Shown one piece after another: positions 32,064 to 40,400 of a stretch of DNA of 43,689 nucleotides (within the stretch, counting starts at the first letter, position 1; every line of letters begins with the position of its first letter). The position numbers and the translations under genes are program-made. The notes beneath the pieces were generated by a model. It was not told the origin of the DNA, ran no database searches, and was given only the letters and a program-made list of their open reading frames with translations. This DNA comes from Bacteroidia bacterium (GTDB taxonomy: Bacteria; Bacteroidota; Bacteroidia; NS11-12g; UBA9320), in contig JAFMCI010000014.1 of the NCBI GenBank assembly GCA_017857855.1, positions 1-43,689 of the forward strand, given 5' to 3'.

Positions 32064-34055
32064 ATGGTTAAATTATCGAGGCTTTTTTTAGCCGTGACAC
32101 TCTTGCTACAGGCTTTTGTAGGCTTGGCTCAAGAGAAGGAAGTGTTGATTGATTCTGTTCCGTCAGTTGCTTTAGATGAGGCTGTGAATGACGCAATTGA
32201 AGCCGTGGAAGCAGCGCTCAACGAATCTGCACCTAAAAAGTCGACCAGCGCTGTTCGAGGATTAGGTTCTTCTGCACACGTAAGTGATGTCACTATTAAT
32301 GATGTAGATACAGTGCACCTTTACGATACCAGTTTTAGTGGTTTACACATACTTGATAGTGTGGTTGGGAAGTACAGTATTTTCATGACCGGAGAAAATC
32401 ATACCTATACAGAAAGTAATGCTCGTCTTTGGCTAAAAATGATAAAGTACTTGCATGCAAAAGCTGGTGTACGAAACATTATGTTTGAATATGGTTTTTC
32501 ATACGGTTACTTGGTGAATGAGTATTTGCAAACAGGTGATTCGGCCTTGTTTTCTAGTATAGATCAATTTGCGTACGATGAGTATAGTTCGGTTATTAAA
32601 GATTTAAAAGACTTTAACGATAGCTTGCCTGAAACTCAAAAGCTATATTTTGCTGCTATCGATATTGAACGAGGGGTTTATCCTATCGTGAAATTATTAG
32701 ATAGACTTCTTCCTCCGCAAAGTGTAGAGATGGATGATAGTCTATATGTAGATGTTCAAAGTCTCCGCAGTTTGGCGAGCTATAATGATTTTCAATTAGA
32801 TAAAGAAGATGATCCCGAAAATCAAAGTAGTAGAGGTTTTATGTTTAAAACGGGAAGTTCTCTTAGACTATTACATCATAATTTTTTACGTAATGAAGCG
32901 AAGTTTAAAGATTATTTAGGGGCTAATTTTGATCTTTTTAAGCGTGTCATTATATCTAATTATAATGCACTTCACCAGTGGGAGGAATATGAGGAAAATA
33001 ATACGGTACAAGAGTATATTTATAGAGAAGACTACATGCACCGCAGATTTTTAGAAGAAAAATCTTTGCATCCAGGAAATTGGTTTGGTCAATTTGGCCG
33101 ATGCCACACTACACAAGAATTGCAGTCTAATAACTCTTGCGACTGGTTTGTGTTTAACAGTTTGGCCAATAGGATAAAACACACCAAAGGCGGTTTGTAT
33201 ACCAATCAATTATTGACACTAACGATGGTATATGATGACGATAGAGATTTTGGTGCAGACAAGGTGTATGCAGAAAAAATGCTAGATAAATATTTTTATG
33301 CTATGCCCGAAAGTAGTCTTTACCTCGTAGACATAAGAACAGATTCTGCGCTAAATGTGGCTTATGGTACCGATTTTAATTATCTGATATTGAATACCAA
33401 AAAAGAGCGCGGAACTGCCTATTCGTATTTAAATGCTTCTGCTGACAATAGCAATTCAGACAAAATGAAAATAACCTTGGGCGCACGTCTGCAGCGTTTT
33501 GATTTGCGTAATTTAAATCAGCGATTTTCAGATGAAGGTGGCTTAGAATTGTTTTCGGAGGACAAAACGGCTTCAGAGTTCGGATTTTTAACTACAGATG
33601 GGAAATTTAAAAATGCAACAGCAATAGGGTTTTGGTTTTCCGAAGATGTACAAATTGCTGCTAATACTTATAGCTTAAAAGGTTTTTATGCTACTAGCTA
33701 TTATCTGATGGAAATGCTAAAAGAGAAATCTTGGGTAGATATTTTTCCAGGTATAGGAATGGGCTATAGCAAGCTTAAATTAAATACGGAAGAAAGTTAT
33801 AATGGGACGTTGCTATTACAAGATGGGTTTTTAGGTGAGACTAAGCTAACGCAATATGTGAATGATGCCTTTACTCTGGATGCGACCTTAATGGCTGATT
33901 TGAATTTAGGTTGGTTTACCTTGGGTTATCATACTGGTTATTGCGTCGATGTATCCAATAAACTATGGAAGTCGAACAAAACACATCTCAATCTTTCACC
34001 AGAAGTGTCCCTTGGAGGATTTTATCAAACATTAAAGCTTGGCGTAAACTTTTAA
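32064..34055 (+). CDS. Exported protein with esterase-like GExH domain and beta-rich C-terminus
   Basis: This 663-aa protein has a signal peptide (1-23). After a variable linker, residues 100-450 resemble the erythromycin-esterase/ChaN/TraB-type fold: TGENHTY (E111, H113), MFEYGFSYG (E142, 31 residues after E111) and GQFGRCHTT. This assignment is tentative. From about 470 to the end, alternating-strand, aromatic-rich sequence ends in LKLGVNF. This resembles a partial outer-membrane beta-barrel with its terminal Phe. If right, it is a hydrolase-like domain joined to an outer-membrane part. It is 9 bp after the DPP IV gene and probably co-transcribed. No activity can be assigned. Confidence 0.78.
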   Translation: MVKLSRLFLAVTLLLQAFVGLAQEKEVLIDSVPSVALDEAVNDAIEAVEAALNESAPKKSTSAVRGLGSSAHVSDVTINDVDTVHLYDTSFSGLHILDSVVGKYSIFMTGENHTYTESNARLWLKMIKYLHAKAGVRNIMFEYGFSYGYLVNEYLQTGDSALFSSIDQFAYDEYSSVIKDLKDFNDSLPETQKLYFAAIDIERGVYPIVKLLDRLLPPQSVEMDDSLYVDVQSLRSLASYNDFQLDKEDDPENQSSRGFMFKTGSSLRLLHHNFLRNEAKFKDYLGANFDLFKRVIISNYNALHQWEEYEENNTVQEYIYREDYMHRRFLEEKSLHPGNWFGQFGRCHTTQELQSNNSCDWFVFNSLANRIKHTKGGLYTNQLLTLTMVYDDDRDFGADKVYAEKMLDKYFYAMPESSLYLVDIRTDSALNVAYGTDFNYLILNTKKERGTAYSYLNASADNSNSDKMKITLGARLQRFDLRNLNQRFSDEGGLELFSEDKTASEFGFLTTDGKFKNATAIGFWFSEDVQIAANTYSLKGFYATSYYLMEMLKEKSWVDIFPGIGMGYSKLKLNTEESYNGTLLLQDGFLGETKLTQYVNDAFTLDATLMADLNLGWFTLGYHTGYCVDVSNKLWKSNKTHLNLSPEVSLGGFYQTLKLGVNF

Positions 34056-34096
34056 AAAAGTTGCTGCCATCTCTTTGATATTTTTTAGCCCTTGTG

Positions 34097-34125
34097 TTGA
34101 ATATTCAAGTTATTGAATAAATTTG
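34097..34125 (+). promoter_or_regulatory. Promoter of the Omp28-like lipoprotein gene
   Basis: TTG (34097-34099), an 18-nt spacer and TAAATTTG (34118-34125) form a good two-part promoter. The box ends 5 nt before the ATG at 34131. Confidence 0.7.
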
Positions 34126-34130
34126 ACTTG

Positions 34131-35054
34131 ATGAAACATAAAAATAGTATTCTTTTACTCTGCCTCATTGCAGTAGGTAGTTTAATTTCAGGATGTAAAA
34201 AGACAGAAACAGCTCCATTAGAAGTGCCGTGTGAAGAAAAAACATGGTATCAAGATGCGGATGGCGATGGCCTAGGTAACCCAGAAGTATCTAAAAAAGA
34301 CTGTGGACGGCCTGATGGTTATGTGGAAAATAGCGAAGATAAAGTAGATCTAAAAGCTTCAAGAGCTGGTGTTCCAATGATTTTTAAAGTAACAGGAGAA
34401 ACCTGCTACTACTGTGGAGATTGGGGCTGGGAGGCATTTGCCAGCTTAATTGATAGATATAAAGGTGGTAAAGCGCTTACTTGGGGTAATTATGGTACAG
34501 GATTCTCTAACAGCTTTTTTAGAAATCAAGAAATCACAGAAACTATGCAAAGTTTACAAACGAGATTTGCACCTAATAGTTCTAAACCGAATTTCGTTAC
34601 AAACGGAAAAAATTACACGACAAGTTCAGCAGATGCTCAAGCAGCAGCAGATGCGTTCACGCTTACGACTGCCCCAGTGGGAGTAGTGCTAAGTGCCAAA
34701 ATAGAGGGAAATAAACTCATTATAAATGCTGAAGCAGAGGCCTTTTCTGATGCTTCAGGCGTTTATGTGATGGGAGCGTACCTAATAGAAGATAAAGTTT
34801 CTGGTCCTCAGTCTGGTCCAATAGGGGCAAGTGGCTACGTAGAGCACCATAATGTAATGAGAGGTTCACTTTCTGCAAATGCATGGGGCGAGGTAATCAC
34901 AGAAAATGGATTGACTGCTGGGCAGAAATATGAGAAAACTTACAGCGTAACTATTCCCGAAGGATATAACAGCGCTAATTTCTCATATGGTGTAATCATC
35001 TGGAAAAAAATTATTACGATTCACAATTTTGTGAACGCATACAGTTCCAATTAA
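34131..35054 (+). CDS. Lipoprotein with TSP3-like repeat and Omp28-like domain
   Basis: This 307-aa protein has a lipobox LISGC (C22). A short WYQDADGDGLGNP segment (about 39-51) is a thrombospondin-type-3/calcium-binding repeat. A thioredoxin-like region with TCYYCGDWGWE (C92-x2-C95) follows. The C-terminal beta-sandwich (about 185-305), with SGYVEHHNVMRGSLSANAWG, matches the Omp28-related family of outer-membrane lipoproteins. I chose ATG 34131 because the earlier in-frame TTG at 34113 lies upstream of its own promoter box. It should be outer-membrane attached. The role is unknown, but the CxxC suggests redox or disulfide chemistry. Confidence 0.83.
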   Translation: MKHKNSILLLCLIAVGSLISGCKKTETAPLEVPCEEKTWYQDADGDGLGNPEVSKKDCGRPDGYVENSEDKVDLKASRAGVPMIFKVTGETCYYCGDWGWEAFASLIDRYKGGKALTWGNYGTGFSNSFFRNQEITETMQSLQTRFAPNSSKPNFVTNGKNYTTSSADAQAAADAFTLTTAPVGVVLSAKIEGNKLIINAEAEAFSDASGVYVMGAYLIEDKVSGPQSGPIGASGYVEHHNVMRGSLSANAWGEVITENGLTAGQKYEKTYSVTIPEGYNSANFSYGVIIWKKIITIHNFVNAYSSN

Positions 35055-35069
35055 ATTAAAAAAAAGACA

Positions 35070-35116
35070 ATAACTAAAAAAGGGTTCGTGTGCTACACGA
35101 ACCCTTTTTTAGTTAT
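35070..35116. terminator. Bidirectional terminator, 22-bp perfect arms
   Basis: Perfect 22-bp inverted arms (35070-35091 and 35095-35116) surround the loop GCT, with A and T tracts in the stem. They separate the plus lipoprotein gene and the convergent minus ABC-F gene. Confidence 0.88.
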
Positions 35117-35128
35117 ACAATTAATTGT

Positions 35129-37054
35129 TTAGTCTTCTAGTTCCATGATGGCTTCAAGTAAGGCATCACATTCCGTGGTAATTGACTTTATACTTGCTGT
35201 AGAAGCTGCATACTCTTTACTCAATGACTCAAAGTCTTCTGGCGTTAAATTGGCAGCCTCTGCTAACTTGGCTTCAAGGGAAGCCCCATGAGATTTAGCA
35301 TTCTTTAATTGCTCTTCTTTGCCATCAAGCTGTTTCTGTAACTTTTTGACCTGTTCTATTTTTTCGTCTTTTTGTTTCCAGGTGTTTTTACTATCAACGC
35401 TATTTTCAGAAGAGCTTACGCTTGTTTTTTTGCGCACTTCTACTTTGGGTGGATTCAGTTTATCTTGCTCGAGCTTGTAATTATACTCATGGTATGTGCC
35501 CGGATATTCTTTAACCTCTTCATCTTCTATCCACCAAACTTTATTCGCTAATTTCTCTATGAAATATCTATTGTGCGATACAAATATGAGCGTTCCTTCG
35601 TAGCGCTTTAATGCTTCGATGATAATCTCTATACTATCAATGTCGAGGTGATTTGTAGGCTCATCCAGTAACAAGAAGTTAGCTTCGCTAACCAGTGTTT
35701 TAGCTAATGAAACCCGCGCTTTTTCACCACCACTTAGTACTTTTACTTTCTTAAATACATCATCACCAGCAAATAAGAAACAACCCAGCATGCTACGCAA
35801 TTCCATGTCTGTTTTATGTGGGGCATCGTATTGTAATTCTTCTAGAATCTCATATTCCATGTGCAAGCTTTCTAGCTGATGCTGCGCATAAAATGAAGGA
35901 ACTACATTGTGCCCTTGCTTACGTTCCCCGGTAAAAGGAAGCTCATCTGCTATAATACTAAGAAAAGTAGATTTACCTGTACCATTAGCCCCAATTAGCG
36001 CAATTTTATCACCACGTACTATTTCGCGATTTACATCATCAAATAGAAGTTTGTTATTAAACCCTTGCGTAATCTTATTGAGCTCCATGACTACCTTGCC
36101 GCTTTGCTTGCCTACTTTAAAGTCTATTTTAAGGTTAGATTTATCTTCTTGAATAACCTCAATTTTTTCTATTTTCTCGACCATTTTCACCCTAGACTGA
36201 ACTGCCTTTGCTTTACTCGCTTTAGCTTTGAATCTATTGATGAATTTTTCTTGTTCCTTAATATACTGCTCTTGGTTGGCTGCTTGTCTTCCAATCAGAT
36301 CATCTCGCTCTACTTTGGCTTGAAGATAAAAGTCATAGTTACCATCCCATAAGTAAAGCTTGTTGTTACTTAACTCAGCCGTTTTATTGATCATTTTATT
36401 CAAAAACTCTCTATCATGTGATACAATAATCACACTGCCCGGATAGCCGCTTAGGTAGTTTTCTAACCATTCAATACTAGGTAAGTCAAGGTGATTGGTA
36501 GGCTCATCCATGAGCATAATGTCTGGTTCTTCCAATAGCATTTTGGCCAATACTACTCGCATACGCCATCCACCAGAGAATTCTTGCATAGGACGACTAA
36601 GATCAGCGGTTTTAAATCCTAGACCTTCTAGAATTTCTGCCGTTTTATTGTCCATATTGTAACCGTCAAGCGCATCAAACTCCTCTTGGTAATCGGCCAT
36701 ACGTTGTATGTTTTCGTCACTAGGATCGGTCTCTAGCAAGGTGTAGAGTTTTTCTAATTCAGCACCTAAAAACATGGCTCTTTTAAATGCACCTTTAGCG
36801 TGTTCTAAGATAGTTTGATTACCATCTTCACTAATCATATCTTGAGATAGATATCCTAGATTTACACCGCCTGCTTTATTGATAGAACCCTCTCGTATAT
36901 CGTATTTGCCCATTATGAGTTTGAGCAATGTAGATTTACCTGCACCGTTCTTACCTATCAGGCCGATACGTTCACGTGGTTTTATAAACCAGTCAATGTC
37001 TCTAAAAAGGTAATTACCGCCAAACTCAAAGGATACGTTTTGTAAATGAAGCAC
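35129..37054 (-). CDS. ABC-F family ATPase
   Basis: This 641-aa cytoplasmic protein has two ABC domains and no membrane segment. The first Walker A is GKNGAGKST with signature FSGGWRMRV. The second is GANGTGKST with signature LSGGEKARVSLAK. A helical linker of about 80 residues joins them (RFKAKASKAKAVQSRVKMVE), and a coiled-coil C-terminal extension lies at about 545-641. ABC-F proteins act on ribosomes (for example EttA, Uup or antibiotic-protection types), and the exact member cannot be told. The start is GTG at 37054. A TACCTTTG box lies 19 nt upstream. Confidence 0.92.
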   Translation of the reverse strand: MLHLQNVSFEFGGNYLFRDIDWFIKPRERIGLIGKNGAGKSTLLKLIMGKYDIREGSINKAGGVNLGYLSQDMISEDGNQTILEHAKGAFKRAMFLGAELEKLYTLLETDPSDENIQRMADYQEEFDALDGYNMDNKTAEILEGLGFKTADLSRPMQEFSGGWRMRVVLAKMLLEEPDIMLMDEPTNHLDLPSIEWLENYLSGYPGSVIIVSHDREFLNKMINKTAELSNNKLYLWDGNYDFYLQAKVERDDLIGRQAANQEQYIKEQEKFINRFKAKASKAKAVQSRVKMVEKIEKIEVIQEDKSNLKIDFKVGKQSGKVVMELNKITQGFNNKLLFDDVNREIVRGDKIALIGANGTGKSTFLSIIADELPFTGERKQGHNVVPSFYAQHQLESLHMEYEILEELQYDAPHKTDMELRSMLGCFLFAGDDVFKKVKVLSGGEKARVSLAKTLVSEANFLLLDEPTNHLDIDSIEIIIEALKRYEGTLIFVSHNRYFIEKLANKVWWIEDEEVKEYPGTYHEYNYKLEQDKLNPPKVEVRKKTSVSSSENSVDSKNTWKQKDEKIEQVKKLQKQLDGKEEQLKNAKSHGASLEAKLAEAANLTPEDFESLSKEYAASTASIKSITTECDALLEAIMELED

Positions 37055-37073
37055 GTGTTAAATTAAATGGCTG

Positions 37074-37081
37074 CAAAGGTA
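37074..37081 (-). promoter_or_regulatory. -7 box of the ABC-F gene
   Basis: TACCTTTG on the minus strand matches TAnnTTTG and lies 19 nt before the GTG start at 37054. Confidence 0.55.
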
Positions 37082-37106
37082 GGCCTATTGCCACTCAAAT
37101 AAATAG

Positions 37107-37397
37107 TCAACCTAAAAAATATGCAGACAGGTAATAAATCATGGCTAAAACTAACACAAGGATCACTATGCTAATGGTTCTGTTTTTACGATTTCTGTCT
37201 TCAATGTAGCTTCTAGCGCGTCTTCTACCTTCTAAAATTTGTTCCTTGCTAAGCTGGCTAGTAGCATGTGCTTCCTGATTTCCGTTTCCTACGTATTGTT
37301 CTTTTAGCTTTTTAAAGCGATTAGCTGAACGTTTTCTTAGGAGTCCATTCTCTTTTAACGAATTGTTCATCGCACTTGAATGTCCACCAAAACTCAT
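37107..37397 (-). CDS. Small membrane protein with basic N-terminus
   Basis: This 96-aa protein begins MSFGGHSSAMNNSLKENGLL, a start I associate with small conserved Bacteroidota proteins. It continues with a basic region (KRSANRFKKLK and GRRRARSYIEDRNRKN) and ends in one transmembrane helix (TISIVILVLVLAMIYYLSAY). It is probably an inner-membrane protein with a cytoplasmic basic part. I do not recognise its function. Its own TATATTTG box lies only 4 nt before the ATG, so the mRNA should be leaderless or nearly so. Confidence 0.78.
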   Translation of the reverse strand: MSFGGHSSAMNNSLKENGLLRKRSANRFKKLKEQYVGNGNQEAHATSQLSKEQILEGRRRARSYIEDRNRKNRTISIVILVLVLAMIYYLSAYFLG

Positions 37398-37401
37398 CTT
37401 T

Positions 37402-37409
37402 CAAATATA
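37402..37409 (-). promoter_or_regulatory. -7 box of the small membrane protein gene
   Basis: TATATTTG on the minus strand matches TAnnTTTG in full and is 4 nt (AAAG) from the ATG at 37397. Confidence 0.6.
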
Positions 37410-37481
37410 AGAAGCCTAATTTTTAAACAGGTACTAAATATTTTCGTTGGTGTTATGGTTTATTCTAGACCTATCCTATCT

Positions 37482-40400
37482 TTAGTCTTCCAAATCTAAC
37501 TTGGTTAAGAAATTAGCGACAGACCGAGGACTGGCAGTTTTTATCCTAAACTTGCCATTTGTCATTTTAGGCCCTTTTTCTTTAATAATATCATTAAACT
37601 CTTTGTCGGTACTGGCTACGGTTACACTACCTAAGTAGTAATCGATGTAGAACCAATCATACTTGCTTACTTCGAAGTACAGCGTGTAACGCGCAGTGCT
37701 TCTTCGTTTGGTAATGACTATTTTGGCGTTTATGGTTTTATTAACTTGATTACCATTTATAGTAGCAATCTGTACAGGATCAGTTGCAATAAACTGGCGT
37801 TTACTGGGAACATAAGCTATAGACATTTTGCTGATAAAAATATTCCTATCTAAATCTCCTTGGGGTTTTATTTCACCTGTACTAGATGTGTTCTCAATAG
37901 CCTTATTTAGTTTTTTGTCATCTAAGTATTCTGCCATTGCATTATAAATAAACTCATCACTGTTATCGGCAACGGGATTACCACTGCCGTTGTTTTTCAT
38001 TACTTCGATTATTCTGGTGTAGCATTCCTCGGGCAGCTTTATATTAAGTGCTAGAATACTATTTAGGGTAAAGGTTGAATCTGCTTTTTTCTTAACCAGG
38101 TTACCTGCCATCAAGCCACTGAAGTTGTCATCTACTTCTAGCCCAAAGTTTAGTTTACCTTCACTGTATACCTCACCAGTTGCGTCATTAAACGACAGGA
38201 AACTCCCTCTTCTGCTTCCTTCAAATAGTTTCATGCTGTCTCCTACAATAAAACAATTTGAAGTCTCATCATAGTAAAAAACACCTGTGTCTGCAGTGAT
38301 ATCCATGTCAGCATAACTTCGTTTAAAGTTAAACATGGTAGGATAGATGTGGGTGCTATCATTGGCTAAACTAACCGCGGCATACATCTTACGCTGGTCT
38401 TCGTTTTTGATTTCTCGGGCGGGAATTATAATATTACTAGGATCAGGTCTTTGGTTGTACCTAAACCAAGCACTTGGCCATTCTGTCAAACTATGGAGCG
38501 GTTTAACATAGCCATTAAATACGATATCCTGGTTTATACTACTTAATTCAGTTAGACCTTTAAAACCTATTTTAGGGCTTACTTTAAAACCTGAAGAGTC
38601 TGCCACCGTTCCAGTTGCGATTATAGAAGAATCGGTTTTGCTTACTACACGAATTTTATCAAAGTACAACACTTGATTGGTTCTGTGCTTGTCTTTGTAT
38701 TTGTAACTTGCAGCGCCACTTAGCGCATATCTTCCAGCTATTTTAAGTTTTGCATCAAAAAGTTCATGGTTTTTATTGTCGCGAGACGCTAGCATTTTTG
38801 CTTTTTGCAAAGTTTGCATATCCGCATTTTCTCTTATTTCTATTTTTTCGTTATATGGAAAAACTCTACTGTCTGCCACGTCTATATGAGGTACATTTTC
38901 TGCATAAATAATACCTTTCTTCATGTCAAAAAGGGCTTTGGTACTCTCAAATCTCAAGCCTTGTTGAGCCGGGTCCTTGCTTATGAAAATAGATTTTTCT
39001 TTAGCTAGTTTAGGACCTTTATTGAGCTCAATAGTTTGTTTATTCATGTCCCACTTATATTCATCCATGGTGCTCGCATATGCATTGAAAGGGAAGTCGG
39101 TTAATTTTCCAGTTTCGTTGGCTTTAAAGTCCCCAATTCTAGTGGTAAAATTAACATCAGAAGCAACATTATAGGAGGCGAAGGCTATTTTGTCGCTTGA
39201 TATTGCACCTATTTCTATTTGAGATATTTTAGCTTTCACTTCGTTAGGTTTAAACTTCATGTCGGCAGAGGTAAGCTTAGCTTGGTCCCATGATAAGACA
39301 CCGTTTCCTGCTAATTGTGAGCTTGTTTGTATCAGATTTCCTTGAAAATCTTGTTTGTCACGTAACACTTTTACGGTATGCCCATTGGTATTTACAAACA
39401 TGCTATCCTTGGCAGGAAGCCATTTGGTCATTACATTCATAGCATATACATTTGGGTAGCGTGAATTTTCATCTATACTATATGAATCAGCATTTGCCAT
39501 GGTATAATCTGGCGCAAGCACAATATCTTGGGAGCTTATAGTTGCCCCTTGATATTCAATATTCCCTTTTGCTGTAAATCCTTCTTCGCTCAGTTTTATG
39601 GCTATGTCAGCACTACCTTTGCCTCCATACATGGGGTAGGTGGTCATTGATTTTTCGAAACCAAGTGAGTAATCATCCATAATTTTTGCTTCAAATCTAA
39701 AGTTAGGCAAAATGCCTCCAGCTATAAACTCACCGGGGAAACTTAACTCTGATGTCGTAAAATTATCCATGTTTTCTATGGTGAATGGATCTACTTCAAA
39801 TCGAAAGCGCTCCTTATCGTAAGCGCCGCCGTGTATGCTTTTTTTGTCATAGGCAATTAAGGCCCCTTTTTTACTGGTAAATCTGGGGTATTCCGGAAAA
39901 TTTTGAAGTCCAGATTTATTCGTTGATCTATCTATTTCCAGTGTTCCATTTATATCTCTCAATACAGATTTTACGGCAACAAGCCCAGGTCTCCCTGTGA
40001 AATCTTCGGTGAAAATTACCATGGAATCTATCTTATTTGAGCTTATATCAAAGTCGTAATAGTCAAATGAAAATTGGCTTGAATAAAAATCAAACTTACC
40101 TCCGGTTAATCTTCCACCAAAAGTCATATTTCGATTGTGTTTCAAAAAGACCATCTGTTCATGTGGAAAAGCGTATACGTTTTGGCTATCGCTGAATCGG
40201 AATGCTCCAACTCCTTCTAATACTAAATTATTACTGATAAGATCCAAGTAAGCATTAGGTCTAGCGGAAATAGTAGACGCGAATCTGATGACGTCGTAAT
40301 CTGCTAGTTTCATATGGGAGAGTACGGCATGATCTAACTTTTTACGCACTTTGATGGTATCTGTATTGGGATTAAAGAAAATGTAACCATTGTCAGCCAA

